Source: Glycocaulis albus (lineage in GTDB: Bacteria; Pseudomonadota; Alphaproteobacteria; Caulobacterales; Maricaulaceae). From it: a stretch of 64,000 bases of DNA. The position numbers and the translations under genes were made by a program. The notes under the pieces were generated by a model. It ran no database searches. It was not told the origin of the DNA and saw nothing but the letters and a program-made list of their open reading frames with translations. This document shows positions 1-9,552 of this stretch, piece after piece; the stretch's first letter is position 1, and every line of letters begins with the position of its first letter. The DNA lies in the NCBI RefSeq assembly GCF_014639075.1, contig NZ_BMFS01000013.1, positions 1-64,000 on the forward strand, read 5' to 3'.

Positions 1-4
1 TCCC

Positions 5-19
5 TTCAAGGAGCTTGAA
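5..19. repeat. Short perfect inverted repeat at the window edge
   Basis: TTCAAG-GAG-CTTGAA is a perfect 6-bp inverted repeat. It lies in the 63 bases downstream of the bioB stop, which also hold ACCCA and TGGGT arms around GGGAATCCC. I cannot tell whether this is a bioB terminator region or the end of an element that continues outside the window. No T-run follows on either strand. Confidence 0.35.
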
Positions 20-63
20 TCACGACCCAGCTGATTTGGGAATCCCGTTTATGGGTACAGAAC

Positions 64-1041
64 CTAGCGCGCCGCAAGCCCCAGCGTCTCGAACAATTGC
101 GCATCGCGCGTCAAAGACGGGTTGGGCGTGGTCAGCAATTCCTCGCCAACAAAGATCGATCCCGCACCGGCCAGGATGCACAGCGCCTGCAACTCCCGGC
201 TCATGCCTTCGCGGCCCGCCGACAGGCGTACCACTGAGAGCGGCATGATGATCCGGGCCGTGGCGATGGCGCGTACAAAATCGAGACCGTCCAGCGGGGC
301 CGAACCCGAGAGCGGCGTGCCGGATACCTGCACCAGATGGTTGATCGGCACGCTTTCGGGATGCGGGTCCAGCCGGGCCAGCTCAGTCAGAAGACCGATC
401 CGGTCCTCCTTGCCTTCACCCATGCCGATAATGCCGCCGCAGCACACCTTGATGCCGGCGCGGCGTACCCGGTCCAGCGTCTCTATCCGGTCCTCCCAGG
501 TGCGGGTGGTGATGATCTTTTCGTAGTATTCCGGCGAGGTATCGAGATTATGGTTGTAATAGTCGAGCCCCGCCTCTTTGAGCCGTTCGGCCTGCCCCTC
601 TTCCAGCATGCCTAGCGTCATGCAGGTCTCAAGGCCGAGGGCCTTCACGCCTTCGATCATCGCGCAAATCTGCGGCTCATCGCGCGTCTTTAGCGAGCGC
701 CAGGCCGCGCCCATGCAAAAGCGCGTGGCACCGCCCGCCTTGGCCGCGCGGGCCTTTTCCAGCACGGTTTGCGTATCCATGAGTTTCGAGGCCTTCAGTC
801 CGGTATCGAACTTGGCCGACTGGTTGCAATAGCCGCAATCCTCCGGGCAGCCACCAGTCTTGATGGACAGAAGCTGGCTTTTTTGCACCTCGCCTGCGCG
901 ATGGTGGATGCGGTGGATCTCCCCCGCCGCATGCATCAGGTCGGCGAACGGCGCATCATGGATCGCCTTGACCTCTTCGCGGGACCAGTCAGAACGGGGC
1001 GTGCCCGGAGCGCGAATCGTGTCGAGCAGTGAAAGCGTCAT
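64..1041 (-). CDS. bioB: Biotin synthase
   Basis: Radical-SAM enzyme that inserts sulfur into dethiobiotin in the last step of biotin synthesis; cytosolic. The 4Fe-4S-binding CxxxCxxC motif is visible at residues 65-72 ([10 protein letters not shown]), followed by CNQS and, further on, the family motif NHNLDTS. The length of 325 aa from the ATG at 1041 is normal for BioB; an in-frame TTG at 1053 would add four residues and looks less likely. No other bio genes lie in the window. The start codon overlaps the start of the divergent VanZ-like gene (shared CATG), so at least one of the two starts may be misassigned. Confidence 0.96.
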   Translation of the reverse strand: MTLSLLDTIRAPGTPRSDWSREEVKAIHDAPFADLMHAAGEIHRIHHRAGEVQKSQLLSIKTGGCPEDCGYCNQSAKFDTGLKASKLMDTQTVLEKARAAKAGGATRFCMGAAWRSLKTRDEPQICAMIEGVKALGLETCMTLGMLEEGQAERLKEAGLDYYNHNLDTSPEYYEKIITTRTWEDRIETLDRVRRAGIKVCCGGIIGMGEGKEDRIGLLTELARLDPHPESVPINHLVQVSGTPLSGSAPLDGLDFVRAIATARIIMPLSVVRLSAGREGMSRELQALCILAGAGSIFVGEELLTTPNPSLTRDAQLFETLGLAAR

Positions 1042-1486
1042 GACGTTGTACAAATCCTCAAATGATCAGGGCAGCACACTAGGAGAGGGCGGCAGGCGGC
1101 CTCAAGCGCGCTGGGCGGCCAGGCTGGCAGTTTTTTTCACTCCCTGGTGGGGCTGGCTATTCCTGGCGGCGTTCACAGGGACGACCATACTGGCCCTGTG
1201 GCCGGGCGATTCCAGCCTGCCCGCCCTGTTCGGCTGGCACGTGCTCAATCATCTGATGGCCTTCATCGTGCTGACCATGCTGGCCCGTGCTGCCTGGCCA
1301 CAGCTGAAGCGGGTCTGGCTGTTTGCCGTCCTCATGGCCTATGGCGGGCTGATAGAGCTTATGCAATCGCTGCCGGTCATCAACCGGTCCATGTCCCTCT
1401 ATGACTGGGCGGTGGACGCTGTGGGTATCGCGCTGGGCCTCGTTCTGGTCTGGATCGCGGGCCGCCTTGCCGGTGAGCCATGGTAG
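1040..1486 (+). CDS. VanZ-like family membrane protein
   Basis: Small integral membrane protein of 148 aa with about four hydrophobic segments (roughly residues 35-50, 62-80, 87-105 and 122-142). VanZ-type features are the motif GGLIELMQ in the third segment and the downstream stretch [15 protein letters not shown]. VanZ-like proteins are widespread and mostly of unknown role; nothing here suggests glycopeptide resistance. The ATG at 1040 has no clear ribosome binding site and overlaps the bioB start. No better downstream start is obvious before the first membrane segment. The 3' end overlaps the next gene by 7 nt, suggesting cotranscription. Confidence 0.75.
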   Translation: MTLYKSSNDQGSTLGEGGRRPQARWAARLAVFFTPWWGWLFLAAFTGTTILALWPGDSSLPALFGWHVLNHLMAFIVLTMLARAAWPQLKRVWLFAVLMAYGGLIELMQSLPVINRSMSLYDWAVDAVGIALGLVLVWIAGRLAGEPW

Positions 1487-2307
1487 GGCTTGCGCGCCCG
1501 CCTTACACGCCATGGCGCGATGGCCCGCCACGCTTTGCGGTCAGCCTGAAACCCATTGATCCCGGAGCGTGGCTGATCCCCGATACTGAGGCCGCCAGCC
1601 TGCCAGAGCGCCGCCGCCTGCTGGCAAACCGGACGCTCGCCAGTTTTGAATCGGCGGGCGCCGTTGCGGCTACCGGTGAAGCAGTGGGTCTGGCGGCCAC
1701 GCATCTGCGTGACACCGGATTTGACGTGCCTGAGCCGGAGGCGGGGGCGCCAGCCCTCTGGCAGCTTGCCCATCATGTCAGCGACGATCTGGTGCTGATG
1801 ATGCCCGATGATGATGGCTGGCGTGTCGGGGCCGCCGTGCTGACCTCACCCACCTTCTTCTCCCTGCCGCACGCCGCTGGAAAGACGCTTGCAGAGCTGC
1901 ATGCGCCGGTGCCCGGCGGGGACCGTCTGGCCGCGCGCATTGCCCGCGTCTTTGATCATGTACGGCCTGGACAGGTGCTGGAGCGCTTCAACTGGACCCT
2001 GCAGGCGGGCAATGAGCGATTCACACCCGACGGGGCGCCCTTGCGCGCACGGGCGCTTGCCGCCGCCCCCGAAGAGGCCGCCAACCTTCTGCATGTGCGC
2101 GTGGAGCGCCAGACGATTGCCAAGCTGCCGGACAGCGGTGCGGTCCTGTTCACCATCCGCATCTGTCTGGATCCGCTGGCGGCGCTTGACCCCAAAGAAA
2201 AGGCCGCTCTGGGAGCGGCCTGGCATGCGGCAGATGGGGTCGCACGCGGGTACAAGAAATGGGCAGTGCTGGACCATCTGGTGGCCGCAGCACTGCCCAC
2301 GCCCTGA
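1480..2307 (+). CDS. DUF3445 protein (heme-dependent oxidative N-demethylase-like)
   Basis: A 275-aa soluble protein matching the DUF3445 family. One characterised type of member is the heme-binding subunit of an oxidative N-demethylase acting on methylated amines. Family-like signals are the N-terminal proline-rich PxxxGL stretch, the segment LAHHVSDDLVLMM around residue 100, and the conserved ERFNWTL and LHVRVERQTIAKLP segments in the second half. No partner reductase subunits are adjacent, so the substrate is unknown. It overlaps the VanZ-like gene by 7 nt and ends 2 nt from the convergent symporter stop. Confidence 0.72.
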   Translation: MVGLARPPYTPWRDGPPRFAVSLKPIDPGAWLIPDTEAASLPERRRLLANRTLASFESAGAVAATGEAVGLAATHLRDTGFDVPEPEAGAPALWQLAHHVSDDLVLMMPDDDGWRVGAAVLTSPTFFSLPHAAGKTLAELHAPVPGGDRLAARIARVFDHVRPGQVLERFNWTLQAGNERFTPDGAPLRARALAAAPEEAANLLHVRVERQTIAKLPDSGAVLFTIRICLDPLAALDPKEKAALGAAWHAADGVARGYKKWAVLDHLVAAALPTP

Positions 2308-2309
2308 AT

Positions 2310-3839
2310 TTACCCGGCAGGCTTCTCGCCCTTCACGCTCTCCGATTTGGGAGAGTTGACCGGCTTGCCGTCCGCATCGCGCGGCGTATCGCCGTGCCAG
2401 GCCGGCGGCACAATGCCCTTGCGGTCATATTCCTGCGTATACCGCACCACGACCCCGGTCAGCAGCAGAATGGCAATGACGTTTGGCAACAGCATCATGG
2501 AGTTGGCGACATCGCCAACCCGCCATAGCCCGTCTACATTGACGATCAGCGTGCCGAGGAAGGCCACAGCCACCCAGACAAAGCGGAAGGGACGTGCGGC
2601 CCAGTCACCGATAATGTAGGTGGCAGAGGTCTCGGCATAATAGGACCAGCCGATAATCGTGGTGAAGGCAAAGAGCGCCTGTGCGGCCAGGATGATCCAG
2701 CCGCCCGCGTAAATGCCTTCAGCAAACGCGGCAGTGGTGATCGCCGAGGCCTGGAGGGCGTCGGACTGCCAGGCAAATTCCACGATGGAGCCGTCCAGGT
2801 TGGCGTAGCTGCCCGACACGACGAGGATGACGAGCGCGGTCATCGTGCAGATGATCATCGTGTCGATGAACACGCCCAGCATGGCGATCTCGCCCTGCTT
2901 GACCGGATTGCTGGTCTGGGCAGCGGCGTGCGCGATCGGAGCAGACCCTTGCCCGGCCTCGTTGGAGAACAGGCCGCGCGCCACACCGGCACGTATGGCC
3001 GCCAGGATGACATAGCCGGCAAATCCGCCTGCGGCTTCCCTGAAGCCGAAGGCCTCGGTGAAGATCAGTACGAAGGCATCCGGGATCTCATTGGCGTGCG
3101 TTATGAGGATGATCAGGGCCACCAGTATGTAGGCTGCGGCCATGAACGGCACCACGCGTCCGGCAACCGTGCCGATGGACTTGATGCCGCCGATAATCAC
3201 AACAAACACGAGGAAGGCGAGTAGAGCGCCGACCACCCAGCGCGGCAGGTCGATACCCAGCGAGGTGCTGGCTTCGACAGCCGACTGCGTTACCGAATTG
3301 GCCTGGATCGCGCCGCCGGTTGCGAGCGCCGACAGGATGGTGCCGATGCAGAACAGCACCGCCAGCCATTTCCAGTTTTTGCCCAGCCCGTTCTGGATGT
3401 AGTACATCGGGCCGCCATGATAATGGCCGTCAGGGTGCTTCTCACGGAAGCGCACGGCGAGCGAGGACTCGGCATAGGCGAGCGCCATGCCGAAAATGGC
3501 TGTCACCCACATCCAGAAAATGGCGCCCGGACCGCCCAGCGTGATGGCGGTGGCCACACCGGCAAGGTTACCGGTGCCGACCTGGCCGGAGAGTGCGGTC
3601 GAGAGGGCCTGCCAGGGCGTGATCTCGCCCTCGCCGGCTTTTTTGCGACCGGCCCACAGCTCGGCAAATGCCGGGAAAAGCCGTTTGAGCGGACGCCCGC
3701 CCAGCACGATCATGGTGAAGACACCTGTGCCCAGAAGGGCGATGGTGATGGGACCTACCTCAAGGATGCGCCGGTCGCCCCACGTGCCTCCCCAAAGGAA
3801 GTCACTGAAAATCGTGACATTGTCGAAGAAAGTGTCCAT
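2310..3839 (-). CDS. Sodium:alanine/glycine symporter (AGCS family)
   Basis: Inner-membrane Na+-coupled amino-acid carrier of 509 aa with about ten or eleven hydrophobic helices, the normal length of the AlsT/AgcS family. Family signatures include ALSGQVGTGNLAGVA (around residue 85) and the conserved loop GLFSNEAGQGSAPIAHAAA (around residue 290). The start at 3839 has a GGGAG ribosome binding site five bases upstream. The last 35 or so residues are hydrophilic and lysine-rich. Substrate (alanine, glycine or another small amino acid) cannot be read from sequence. It stands alone on the minus strand; the upstream lipoprotein gene is 90 nt away. Confidence 0.9.
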   Translation of the reverse strand: MDTFFDNVTIFSDFLWGGTWGDRRILEVGPITIALLGTGVFTMIVLGGRPLKRLFPAFAELWAGRKKAGEGEITPWQALSTALSGQVGTGNLAGVATAITLGGPGAIFWMWVTAIFGMALAYAESSLAVRFREKHPDGHYHGGPMYYIQNGLGKNWKWLAVLFCIGTILSALATGGAIQANSVTQSAVEASTSLGIDLPRWVVGALLAFLVFVVIIGGIKSIGTVAGRVVPFMAAAYILVALIILITHANEIPDAFVLIFTEAFGFREAAGGFAGYVILAAIRAGVARGLFSNEAGQGSAPIAHAAAQTSNPVKQGEIAMLGVFIDTMIICTMTALVILVVSGSYANLDGSIVEFAWQSDALQASAITTAAFAEGIYAGGWIILAAQALFAFTTIIGWSYYAETSATYIIGDWAARPFRFVWVAVAFLGTLIVNVDGLWRVGDVANSMMLLPNVIAILLLTGVVVRYTQEYDRKGIVPPAWHGDTPRDADGKPVNSPKSESVKGEKPAG

Positions 3840-3929
3840 TCCCGCTCCCCGGAATTAACTGATTTTGGCAAGACCCTAGGCAGGCGCATGCAAGACGGGA
3901 AGCCCCCGCGTGCAAATGGCGCTGAATTT

Positions 3930-4550
3930 CTATTGCGCTCTGGCTGGCTGATAGGGGGTTATGGCAAACACGCCCCAGGGCCACAGATCATCATTCATGT
4001 CAGCCAGATCGCTCTGGGTGAGGCGCGGCCAGACAAGCATGACAGGTCCCAGCCCGCCAATACCCAGCGGGTCACCATCAGCGCGAAGTGCCAGAATGGG
4101 TTCATGGCGGGCAATGAGCTCTGCCGGCACCTCGGCTTCATAGCCGTCAAATGCGGTGAGGCGGACACTGGCCCCTTCCAGGCCAGCGCTGCGCAAGACG
4201 TCAGAAAGGCGCGGCCCGTCAAAGACGCGCGGCGCGCTGCCTGCGGGGAAATCAGCCCGGATCTGGCGCCAGCTCATGGCCATCAGTTCCGGCCGCGTAA
4301 AGCCACGCGCGGTTTGAACCTCGATGCCGTAAATCGCGTACAGGCCGTCATAGGGAACCGCCCGGCTGCCCCTGTTGGCCTCATCAACGCCCGTGATCAC
4401 CAATACGACCGGGCCGGTCCGGGCGATCGCATCGGGATCTACCGTCCCTCTGCCGCAGCCTGTCATTGCCAGGCCGGAGGCGAGTATCATGAGGCCCGCA
4501 AATCCCGCCACGGTAATACGCCTGGCGCGTGCCGCAAACTGCCATCCCAT
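3930..4550 (-). CDS. Lipoprotein with sulfite-oxidase-type (Moco-binding-like) fold, cysteine-free
   Basis: A 206-aa exported lipoprotein: hydrophobic segment at residues 12-29, then the lipobox LAMTGC with Cys32. The rest resembles the pfam00174-like oxidoreductase molybdopterin-binding domain, with PRLSDVLRSAGL, FDGYEAEVPAELI and GIGGLGPVMLVWP in the expected order. The only cysteine is the lipobox cysteine, so the usual molybdenum thiolate ligand is missing. It could be a non-catalytic relative or bind something else. It is probably anchored in the periplasm. It shares strand with the hydrolase gene 62 nt upstream and the symporter gene downstream. Confidence 0.65.
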   Translation of the reverse strand: MGWQFAARARRITVAGFAGLMILASGLAMTGCGRGTVDPDAIARTGPVVLVITGVDEANRGSRAVPYDGLYAIYGIEVQTARGFTRPELMAMSWRQIRADFPAGSAPRVFDGPRLSDVLRSAGLEGASVRLTAFDGYEAEVPAELIARHEPILALRADGDPLGIGGLGPVMLVWPRLTQSDLADMNDDLWPWGVFAITPYQPARAQ

Positions 4551-4612
4551 CCGGTCTTCCCCTGTCGTGTCTGTCCCGGTCTCTCCACCATGCGCGAGAG
4601 TGCCTTCAAACG

Positions 4613-5449
4613 CTAGTGCGTTGCGTCCAGCAGGTCTTCAGCCAGCCGCCCGGCAAACCAGCCATGGGCGTAGGCAGTCCCCTCCTCATCGTGACGAATG
4701 CGTGGGTCAAAAGGCTCCTCGGGCGCATCAAATGCATGTGTCACGCCATCCAGAACCTGCCAGTCAACCCGGGCTCCTGCTGCGTTCTGTTCGGCGAACA
4801 GATTGCCACATGCCTCGGGCGAGGCAATCACGTCATCACCGGCCAGCAACGCGAAGACGGGCGGCTCGCCGGGCAGGTCATGGCCGTGCGCCCGGCTCAG
4901 AAACCCGCACCAGGGATAGACCAGTATCACCGAGCGCACGCCCGCCAGCGCATCACCGGGCATCCTGTCCAGTCCCTCAGGCGGTGTGCCGTCAGCGGCA
5001 AAGGTAAGGGCATCCAGCAGCGACCAACCGCCATGGCTCCAGCCGATCAGGGCGAGCCGCGAGGCATCTATGCCGGGCAATGACCGGGCGTGAGCGAGGG
5101 CCGCGACAACGTCGCCCGCCCGCGCATCCCCACGCATGCGTGCTGCCGTGCACACGGTCAGGCGTGCGCCCATGCGGCCAATCCCGCGCGCAGCGTGAGA
5201 ATCCACGATCACTGCCGCCACACCCATCTCATTGGCTATGGCCGCATAGTCGTTCTGGACAGAAATCACGCCCCCGCAGCCGGAAAACATCAGCACGGCC
5301 GGTACCGGCCCATCGGCGCCTTCGGGCATCAGCACGTCAATGTGCGGCGCCAGCATGGCGGCGCGCTCATCGGGCGTGTCAGGACGATTGCTGCAGGCCG
5401 CCAGAAGCAGCGCGGCTGCAAGAACGGCAAGGGTGCCCCGCCAGGACAT
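4613..5449 (-). CDS. Dienelactone-hydrolase-like alpha/beta-hydrolase lipoprotein
   Basis: A 278-aa predicted lipoprotein (lipobox LLAACS, Cys19) with an alpha/beta-hydrolase fold. The nucleophile elbow is GWSHGG around residue 138, the acid candidate lies in [15 protein letters not shown], and the catalytic His is in [12 protein letters not shown]. The oxyanion region MFSGCGG comes early, as in dienelactone hydrolases. The substrate is unknown. Its ATG overlaps the purH stop codon (TGATG), so translation is probably coupled to purH, although a secreted esterase has no obvious link to purine synthesis. Confidence 0.78.
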   Translation of the reverse strand: MSWRGTLAVLAAALLLAACSNRPDTPDERAAMLAPHIDVLMPEGADGPVPAVLMFSGCGGVISVQNDYAAIANEMGVAAVIVDSHAARGIGRMGARLTVCTAARMRGDARAGDVVAALAHARSLPGIDASRLALIGWSHGGWSLLDALTFAADGTPPEGLDRMPGDALAGVRSVILVYPWCGFLSRAHGHDLPGEPPVFALLAGDDVIASPEACGNLFAEQNAAGARVDWQVLDGVTHAFDAPEEPFDPRIRHDEEGTAYAHGWFAGRLAEDLLDATH

Positions 5450-7044
5450 CAGTGCCGGAAATGGCGCATGCCGGTGAAGACCATGGCGAGGCCCGCCTCG
5501 TTCGCGGCCTTGATCACTTCCTCGTCACGGATTGATCCGCCCGGCTGGATGATCGCGGTAGCACCGGCCTCGATGGCGGCGTTCAGCCCATCGGCAAACG
5601 GGAAGAAGGCGTCCGAGGCGCATACCGAGCCACGCGTGCGCGGTTCGTCCCAGCCATTCTCCTGTGCCGCCAGCTCGGCCTTGCGCGCCGCGAGGACGGC
5701 GGCATCCAGCCGGCTGGTCTGGCCCATGCCGATGCCGGACGTGGTGCCGCCCTTGGCATAGACAATGGCGTTGGATTTCACATGCTTGACCACACGCCAT
5801 GCGAAAAGAAGGTCGGCCAGCTCGGACTCGCTCGGCGCGCGCTCGGTTACGGTTTTCAGGTCCCTGGCCAGCACATGGCCGGTGTCGCGCGACTGGACAA
5901 GCAGACCACCCGCCACCGATTTCACGTTCCAGCCAGGCTGCATCGGGTCGGCCATGGCACCGGTCACCAGCACGCGGACATTCTTCTTCGCGGCGAGGAT
6001 TTCCATTGCCGCATCATCGGCCTCCGGCGCGATCACCACTTCGGTGAAGTGCGAGGCGATAAGGTCCGCCGTGTCCGCGTCCAGCTTGCGGTTCAGAGCG
6101 ACAATGCCGCCAAACGCGCTCACCGGATCGGCAGCAAACGCGCGATCATAGGCCGTCGCGAGGTTGTCAGCAGCACTGACCCCGCACGGATTGGCGTGTT
6201 TGACGATGACGCAGGCTGCCTGTTCCTCCGCGTCAAACTCGCTGACCAGCTCAAAGGCGGCATCGGCATCGGCCAGATTGTTGTAGGACAATTCCTTGCC
6301 CTGCAATTGCTTCGCCGAGACAATGCCCGGCCGCGGTGCCGCGCTGGCATAGAGGGTTGCGCTCTGGTGGGGGTTCTCCCCGTAGCGCAAACCTTGCGAC
6401 AGCGTCCCGCCAATCGCGAAAAAGCGATTGTCGGCATTTTCAGTTTCAGCCGCCAGCCGCTCGGCAATCGCGCTGTCATAGGCAGCGGTGCGGGCAAACG
6501 CCTTCGCGGCCAGATGACGGCGCAGGGCAAGGCTGGTCTGACCCTCCTGCTTCTCCATCTCCGCGATGACGCTCTCCAGATCATCACCGTCCACGCATAC
6601 GGCCACATGGGCGTGGTTCTTGGCAGCAGCGCGGATCATGGCCGGTCCGCCAACATCTATTTTGGCGATGCATCCATCGATATCCGCGCCGGAGGCCACA
6701 GCCTCCTCGAACGGGTAGAGATTGACCATGAGAAGGTCGATGGCCGGAATACCGTGCTCTTCCATCGCAGCCAGATCATCCTCGCGGTCGCGGCGGGCCA
6801 GCAGGCCACCATGAATGCGCGGATGCAGGGTCTTCACCCGCCCGTCCATCATTTCAGGATATCCGGTGACATCGGCTGCATCGCGCGCCTCCAGCCCGGA
6901 TTCGCGCAATGTTGCCAGGGTGCCGCCGGTGGAGACCAGCTCCACCCCCATCTCAGAGAGTTTGCGGGCGCGGGCTACAAGGCCCGTCTTGTCCGATACC
7001 GAGATCAGCGCGCGGCGCACCGGCGCAAGGAATTCATCCGACAT
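5449..7044 (-). CDS. purH: Bifunctional AICAR formyltransferase / IMP cyclohydrolase
   Basis: Catalyses the last two steps of de novo IMP synthesis in the cytosol. The 531-aa length is standard. The N-terminal ~200 residues form the MGS-like cyclohydrolase domain ([33 protein letters not shown]). The C-terminal formyltransferase domain contains the key VKHANPCG motif with catalytic Lys-His, and ends in [10 protein letters not shown] and GMRHFRH as usual. It lies 36 nt downstream of the heparinase-like gene in a minus-strand block with rpe and rsmB, an order commonly seen in alphaproteobacteria. Confidence 0.97.
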   Translation of the reverse strand: MSDEFLAPVRRALISVSDKTGLVARARKLSEMGVELVSTGGTLATLRESGLEARDAADVTGYPEMMDGRVKTLHPRIHGGLLARRDREDDLAAMEEHGIPAIDLLMVNLYPFEEAVASGADIDGCIAKIDVGGPAMIRAAAKNHAHVAVCVDGDDLESVIAEMEKQEGQTSLALRRHLAAKAFARTAAYDSAIAERLAAETENADNRFFAIGGTLSQGLRYGENPHQSATLYASAAPRPGIVSAKQLQGKELSYNNLADADAAFELVSEFDAEEQAACVIVKHANPCGVSAADNLATAYDRAFAADPVSAFGGIVALNRKLDADTADLIASHFTEVVIAPEADDAAMEILAAKKNVRVLVTGAMADPMQPGWNVKSVAGGLLVQSRDTGHVLARDLKTVTERAPSESELADLLFAWRVVKHVKSNAIVYAKGGTTSGIGMGQTSRLDAAVLAARKAELAAQENGWDEPRTRGSVCASDAFFPFADGLNAAIEAGATAIIQPGGSIRDEEVIKAANEAGLAMVFTGMRHFRH

Positions 7045-7080
7045 GAGGGGAATGCTCCATACAAATCTGGCGTCTGGCTA

Positions 7081-8823
7081 TCACGCCCCGCCGACGCGAC
7101 CAAGGCGCTGGAACGCCCATCTTACACGGTTTGGCGGCCGCTCGCCTCCCCCGTAGGATTCTGCTTCCCCGGAGATTACAAGCTGGGTGGAGCGTACCGG
7201 GGCTGTCCCGCTGGCCAGATAGACCGATCTCTCCAGCCGGACAGGCCCGCCATCGGTACGGAACCGCCAGCCATCGCCATTGGGCAGAACCAGAAGCGCG
7301 CTTAAGGAATCGCGTGATAGCGAGGCTTTCACACCCGGATGCAGGTGGAAGCGGATCGCGAAGCTCAAAAGCTTTTCGGGATCGTCTGGCGGGCCGTCCT
7401 CCACGGGGCGGTAAATGCCGTCCTCCCCGCGCAGATCGCCGCCATCGACGGCCAGGAACAGCCGCCGGCGAATGCCGTCCCCGAACTGGGCCCGGTACCC
7501 GTCATGGCTGGATTCCAGCCATACCCCGACATCTTCCTCATTGCGCCGCGCCCGCACCGGGTCTGGGCCGGTTTCAAAGCGTTCGCCCAGAAGATTACGC
7601 TTCCAGCCCGCCCTGATCAGGCGCGCCGAGGAGGTTTCCTCCAGCGTCAGTGTGGAATGGGCAGCCGTTGCCCGCACAGCCTCGCGCCAGCCGGGCGGCT
7701 GGTCATCATTCCAGCCGCAATTGACGATCAGGCGTCCGCCCGGAGGCGCAAACTCGAACGACAGCGCGCTGGCATGGGCGTTGACACCATGCACGCCCTT
7801 CGCCGGACCCGCGGCGTCAAGGATAACGACCGATCCGCCTGCTTCTGCGCGGTGATAGCCCGAATGCGGCGCGACATTGAAGGGTTTCACCTTTTCGCGC
7901 CCGCGCATCGCGGTCTCGATCAGCCGGGTCGATCCTTCGCCGCCGCCATGAAAGCACGCCAGCCCCTTGGGGCCCATGCGGAAGAAGCGCACCGCGCCCG
8001 CCAGCCGGTCCATCGCCCGGTGTATCTCGGTGTCCAGCGTCAGCCCCTGCCCGTGCGCCAGCGCATCCAGCTGCACCAGGGCGGCCAGTATGCGGGCGCT
8101 TGTCAGCGGTGCGCGGCTGACATGCCCGCCATCGGACAGGATTTGCGATTTCAGATCGCTGACCAGCTGACGTTCGCCTGCCTGCCTTGCGCGCGGCCCC
8201 AGCTCAAGGCTGATGGCAGCAGCCGTGAGCGTGATGGCGGCGTCTATCCGGTCGGCGCTGGCGGGCAGAAGTTTGAGTGCGCGCCGCAGCCTCGCCGTTT
8301 GCCGCACGAGGCTTTTAAGCCGGGCGTCGCGGGCGCGCCGGTCCTCTCCGCTCTCGAGCAATGGCAGGATCTGCAGCCAGATGTGCACCCGGCGGGCGAG
8401 AATGGCCGGGCTCCAGGCAAAGCTGTTCCACCGGCCGAACCATGACAGCCAGTCATCGATAAGGGTGAGGGCGGCCTCGTTCGGCTCATCCCCGCGTACG
8501 GCCAGAAGGTCGGGCAGCCACTCGAAGCTGTGAAGGCGCGCAGCAAAACCGCGGGACGGTGTGGGCAGGGCCCACACGCTCTCGCCGGCAGGCACGCCCA
8601 GCGTCTCGCCGCCCAGCGTAAACCGGCCGGCCAGCAGGGCGCCGCCGCGCGCAGCATCGCCGCCGGGAAGCGGCTCCAGTGGATGCAGGGCGCGCCTGCC
8701 CCCTCCTGCTGACAGCGACAGCATGCGGTAAGGCGGCAGGAAATTGGCGAAATCGGAGAACTCGCGCCGCATCGCGCCAAGGGCGGCCTGACCGATATCC
8801 CGGCTGGTGACGAGAGAGCCCAT
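7081..8823 (-). CDS. Heparinase II/III family protein
   Basis: A 580-aa protein of the heparinase II/III-like superfamily. The N-terminal half is an all-alpha toroid-like region (tryptophan-rich WLSWFGRWNSFAWSPAILARRVHIWLQ split over residues ~140-170). The C-terminal beta-rich half carries the family motif PHSGYHRAEAGGSVVILDAA and then HAHxS-like HASALSFEF. The substrate is unknown; in alphaproteobacteria this gene sits with rsmB, rpe and purH without a known polysaccharide locus. I chose the ATG at 8823 because it is 10 nt after the rpe stop; an upstream in-frame start at 8916 would overlap rpe. No signal peptide is evident. Confidence 0.85.
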   Translation of the reverse strand: MGSLVTSRDIGQAALGAMRREFSDFANFLPPYRMLSLSAGGGRRALHPLEPLPGGDAARGGALLAGRFTLGGETLGVPAGESVWALPTPSRGFAARLHSFEWLPDLLAVRGDEPNEAALTLIDDWLSWFGRWNSFAWSPAILARRVHIWLQILPLLESGEDRRARDARLKSLVRQTARLRRALKLLPASADRIDAAITLTAAAISLELGPRARQAGERQLVSDLKSQILSDGGHVSRAPLTSARILAALVQLDALAHGQGLTLDTEIHRAMDRLAGAVRFFRMGPKGLACFHGGGEGSTRLIETAMRGREKVKPFNVAPHSGYHRAEAGGSVVILDAAGPAKGVHGVNAHASALSFEFAPPGGRLIVNCGWNDDQPPGWREAVRATAAHSTLTLEETSSARLIRAGWKRNLLGERFETGPDPVRARRNEEDVGVWLESSHDGYRAQFGDGIRRRLFLAVDGGDLRGEDGIYRPVEDGPPDDPEKLLSFAIRFHLHPGVKASLSRDSLSALLVLPNGDGWRFRTDGGPVRLERSVYLASGTAPVRSTQLVISGEAESYGGGERPPNRVRWAFQRLGRVGGA

Positions 8824-8833
8824 GGGCGCCGTG

Positions 8834-9496
8834 TCAGCCTCCGCGCAAGGCTTCGATATTGGCCCGGTAACGCTCCGGCCCGCCGGCAAAGACCGCAGAG
8901 CCGGCCACCAGCGCATCCGCGCCCGCCTCTACGCACTGGCGTGCCGTTTGCGGGTTCACGCCGCCATCGACCTCGATCAGCGTGTCTGAGCCTGCTGCAT
9001 CAATCATGCTGCGCAGATTTTCGATCTTTTTGAGCTGGCTGGCGATGAAGCTCTGCCCGCCAAAGCCCGGATTGACGCTCATCACCAGCACCAGATCCAG
9101 CTCCTCGATCACAGGCGCCAGCACATCGGCAGGCGTGGCCGGGTTCAGGGCCGCACCGGCCTTCACGCCATGGGACCTGATGGTCTGGATGGTGCGGTGG
9201 AAATGCGGGCCCGCTTCCGGGTGCGCAGTGATCATGTCGGCCCCGGCATCGACAAACTGCGCGATGTAAGGGTCGACCGGCGAGATCATCAGATGCACGT
9301 CGAACGGCTTTTCCGACCAGCTGCGCAGCGCCTTCACGACGGCCGGGCCAATGGTGAGGTTCGGCACGAAATGCCCATCCATCACATCGACATGAATCCA
9401 GTCGGCCCCGGCCTCGTCGATAGCCTTCACTTCTTCGCCCAGCCGGGCGAAGTCTGCTGACAGGATGGAAGGTGAAATCTTGACCGTGCGCGCCAT
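8834..9496 (-). CDS. rpe: Ribulose-phosphate 3-epimerase
   Basis: TIM-barrel enzyme interconverting ribulose-5-phosphate and xylulose-5-phosphate in the pentose phosphate pathway. Diagnostic sequence includes [14 protein letters not shown] at the N terminus, the metal/catalytic [14 protein letters not shown] motif, DVHLMI, the flexible loop SVNPGFGGQ, and [11 protein letters not shown] with the catalytic Asp. I chose the ATG at 9496 (220 aa), which puts the start two residues before the first strand; an in-frame start at 9532 would add 12 poorly family-like residues. It lies between rsmB (56 nt) and the heparinase-like gene (10 nt). Confidence 0.95.
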   Translation of the reverse strand: MARTVKISPSILSADFARLGEEVKAIDEAGADWIHVDVMDGHFVPNLTIGPAVVKALRSWSEKPFDVHLMISPVDPYIAQFVDAGADMITAHPEAGPHFHRTIQTIRSHGVKAGAALNPATPADVLAPVIEELDLVLVMSVNPGFGGQSFIASQLKKIENLRSMIDAAGSDTLIEVDGGVNPQTARQCVEAGADALVAGSAVFAGGPERYRANIEALRGG

Positions 9497-9552
9497 GGTA
9501 ACGGGCATATCAGCGCCCCCCGCCAAGGGCAAGCTGGCCCTGCCAGTCAGGA

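Noticed and set aside
2196-2222. A hairpin resembling a terminator inside the DUF3445 gene
   Set aside because: It lies within convincing coding sequence and has no T-run after the stem.
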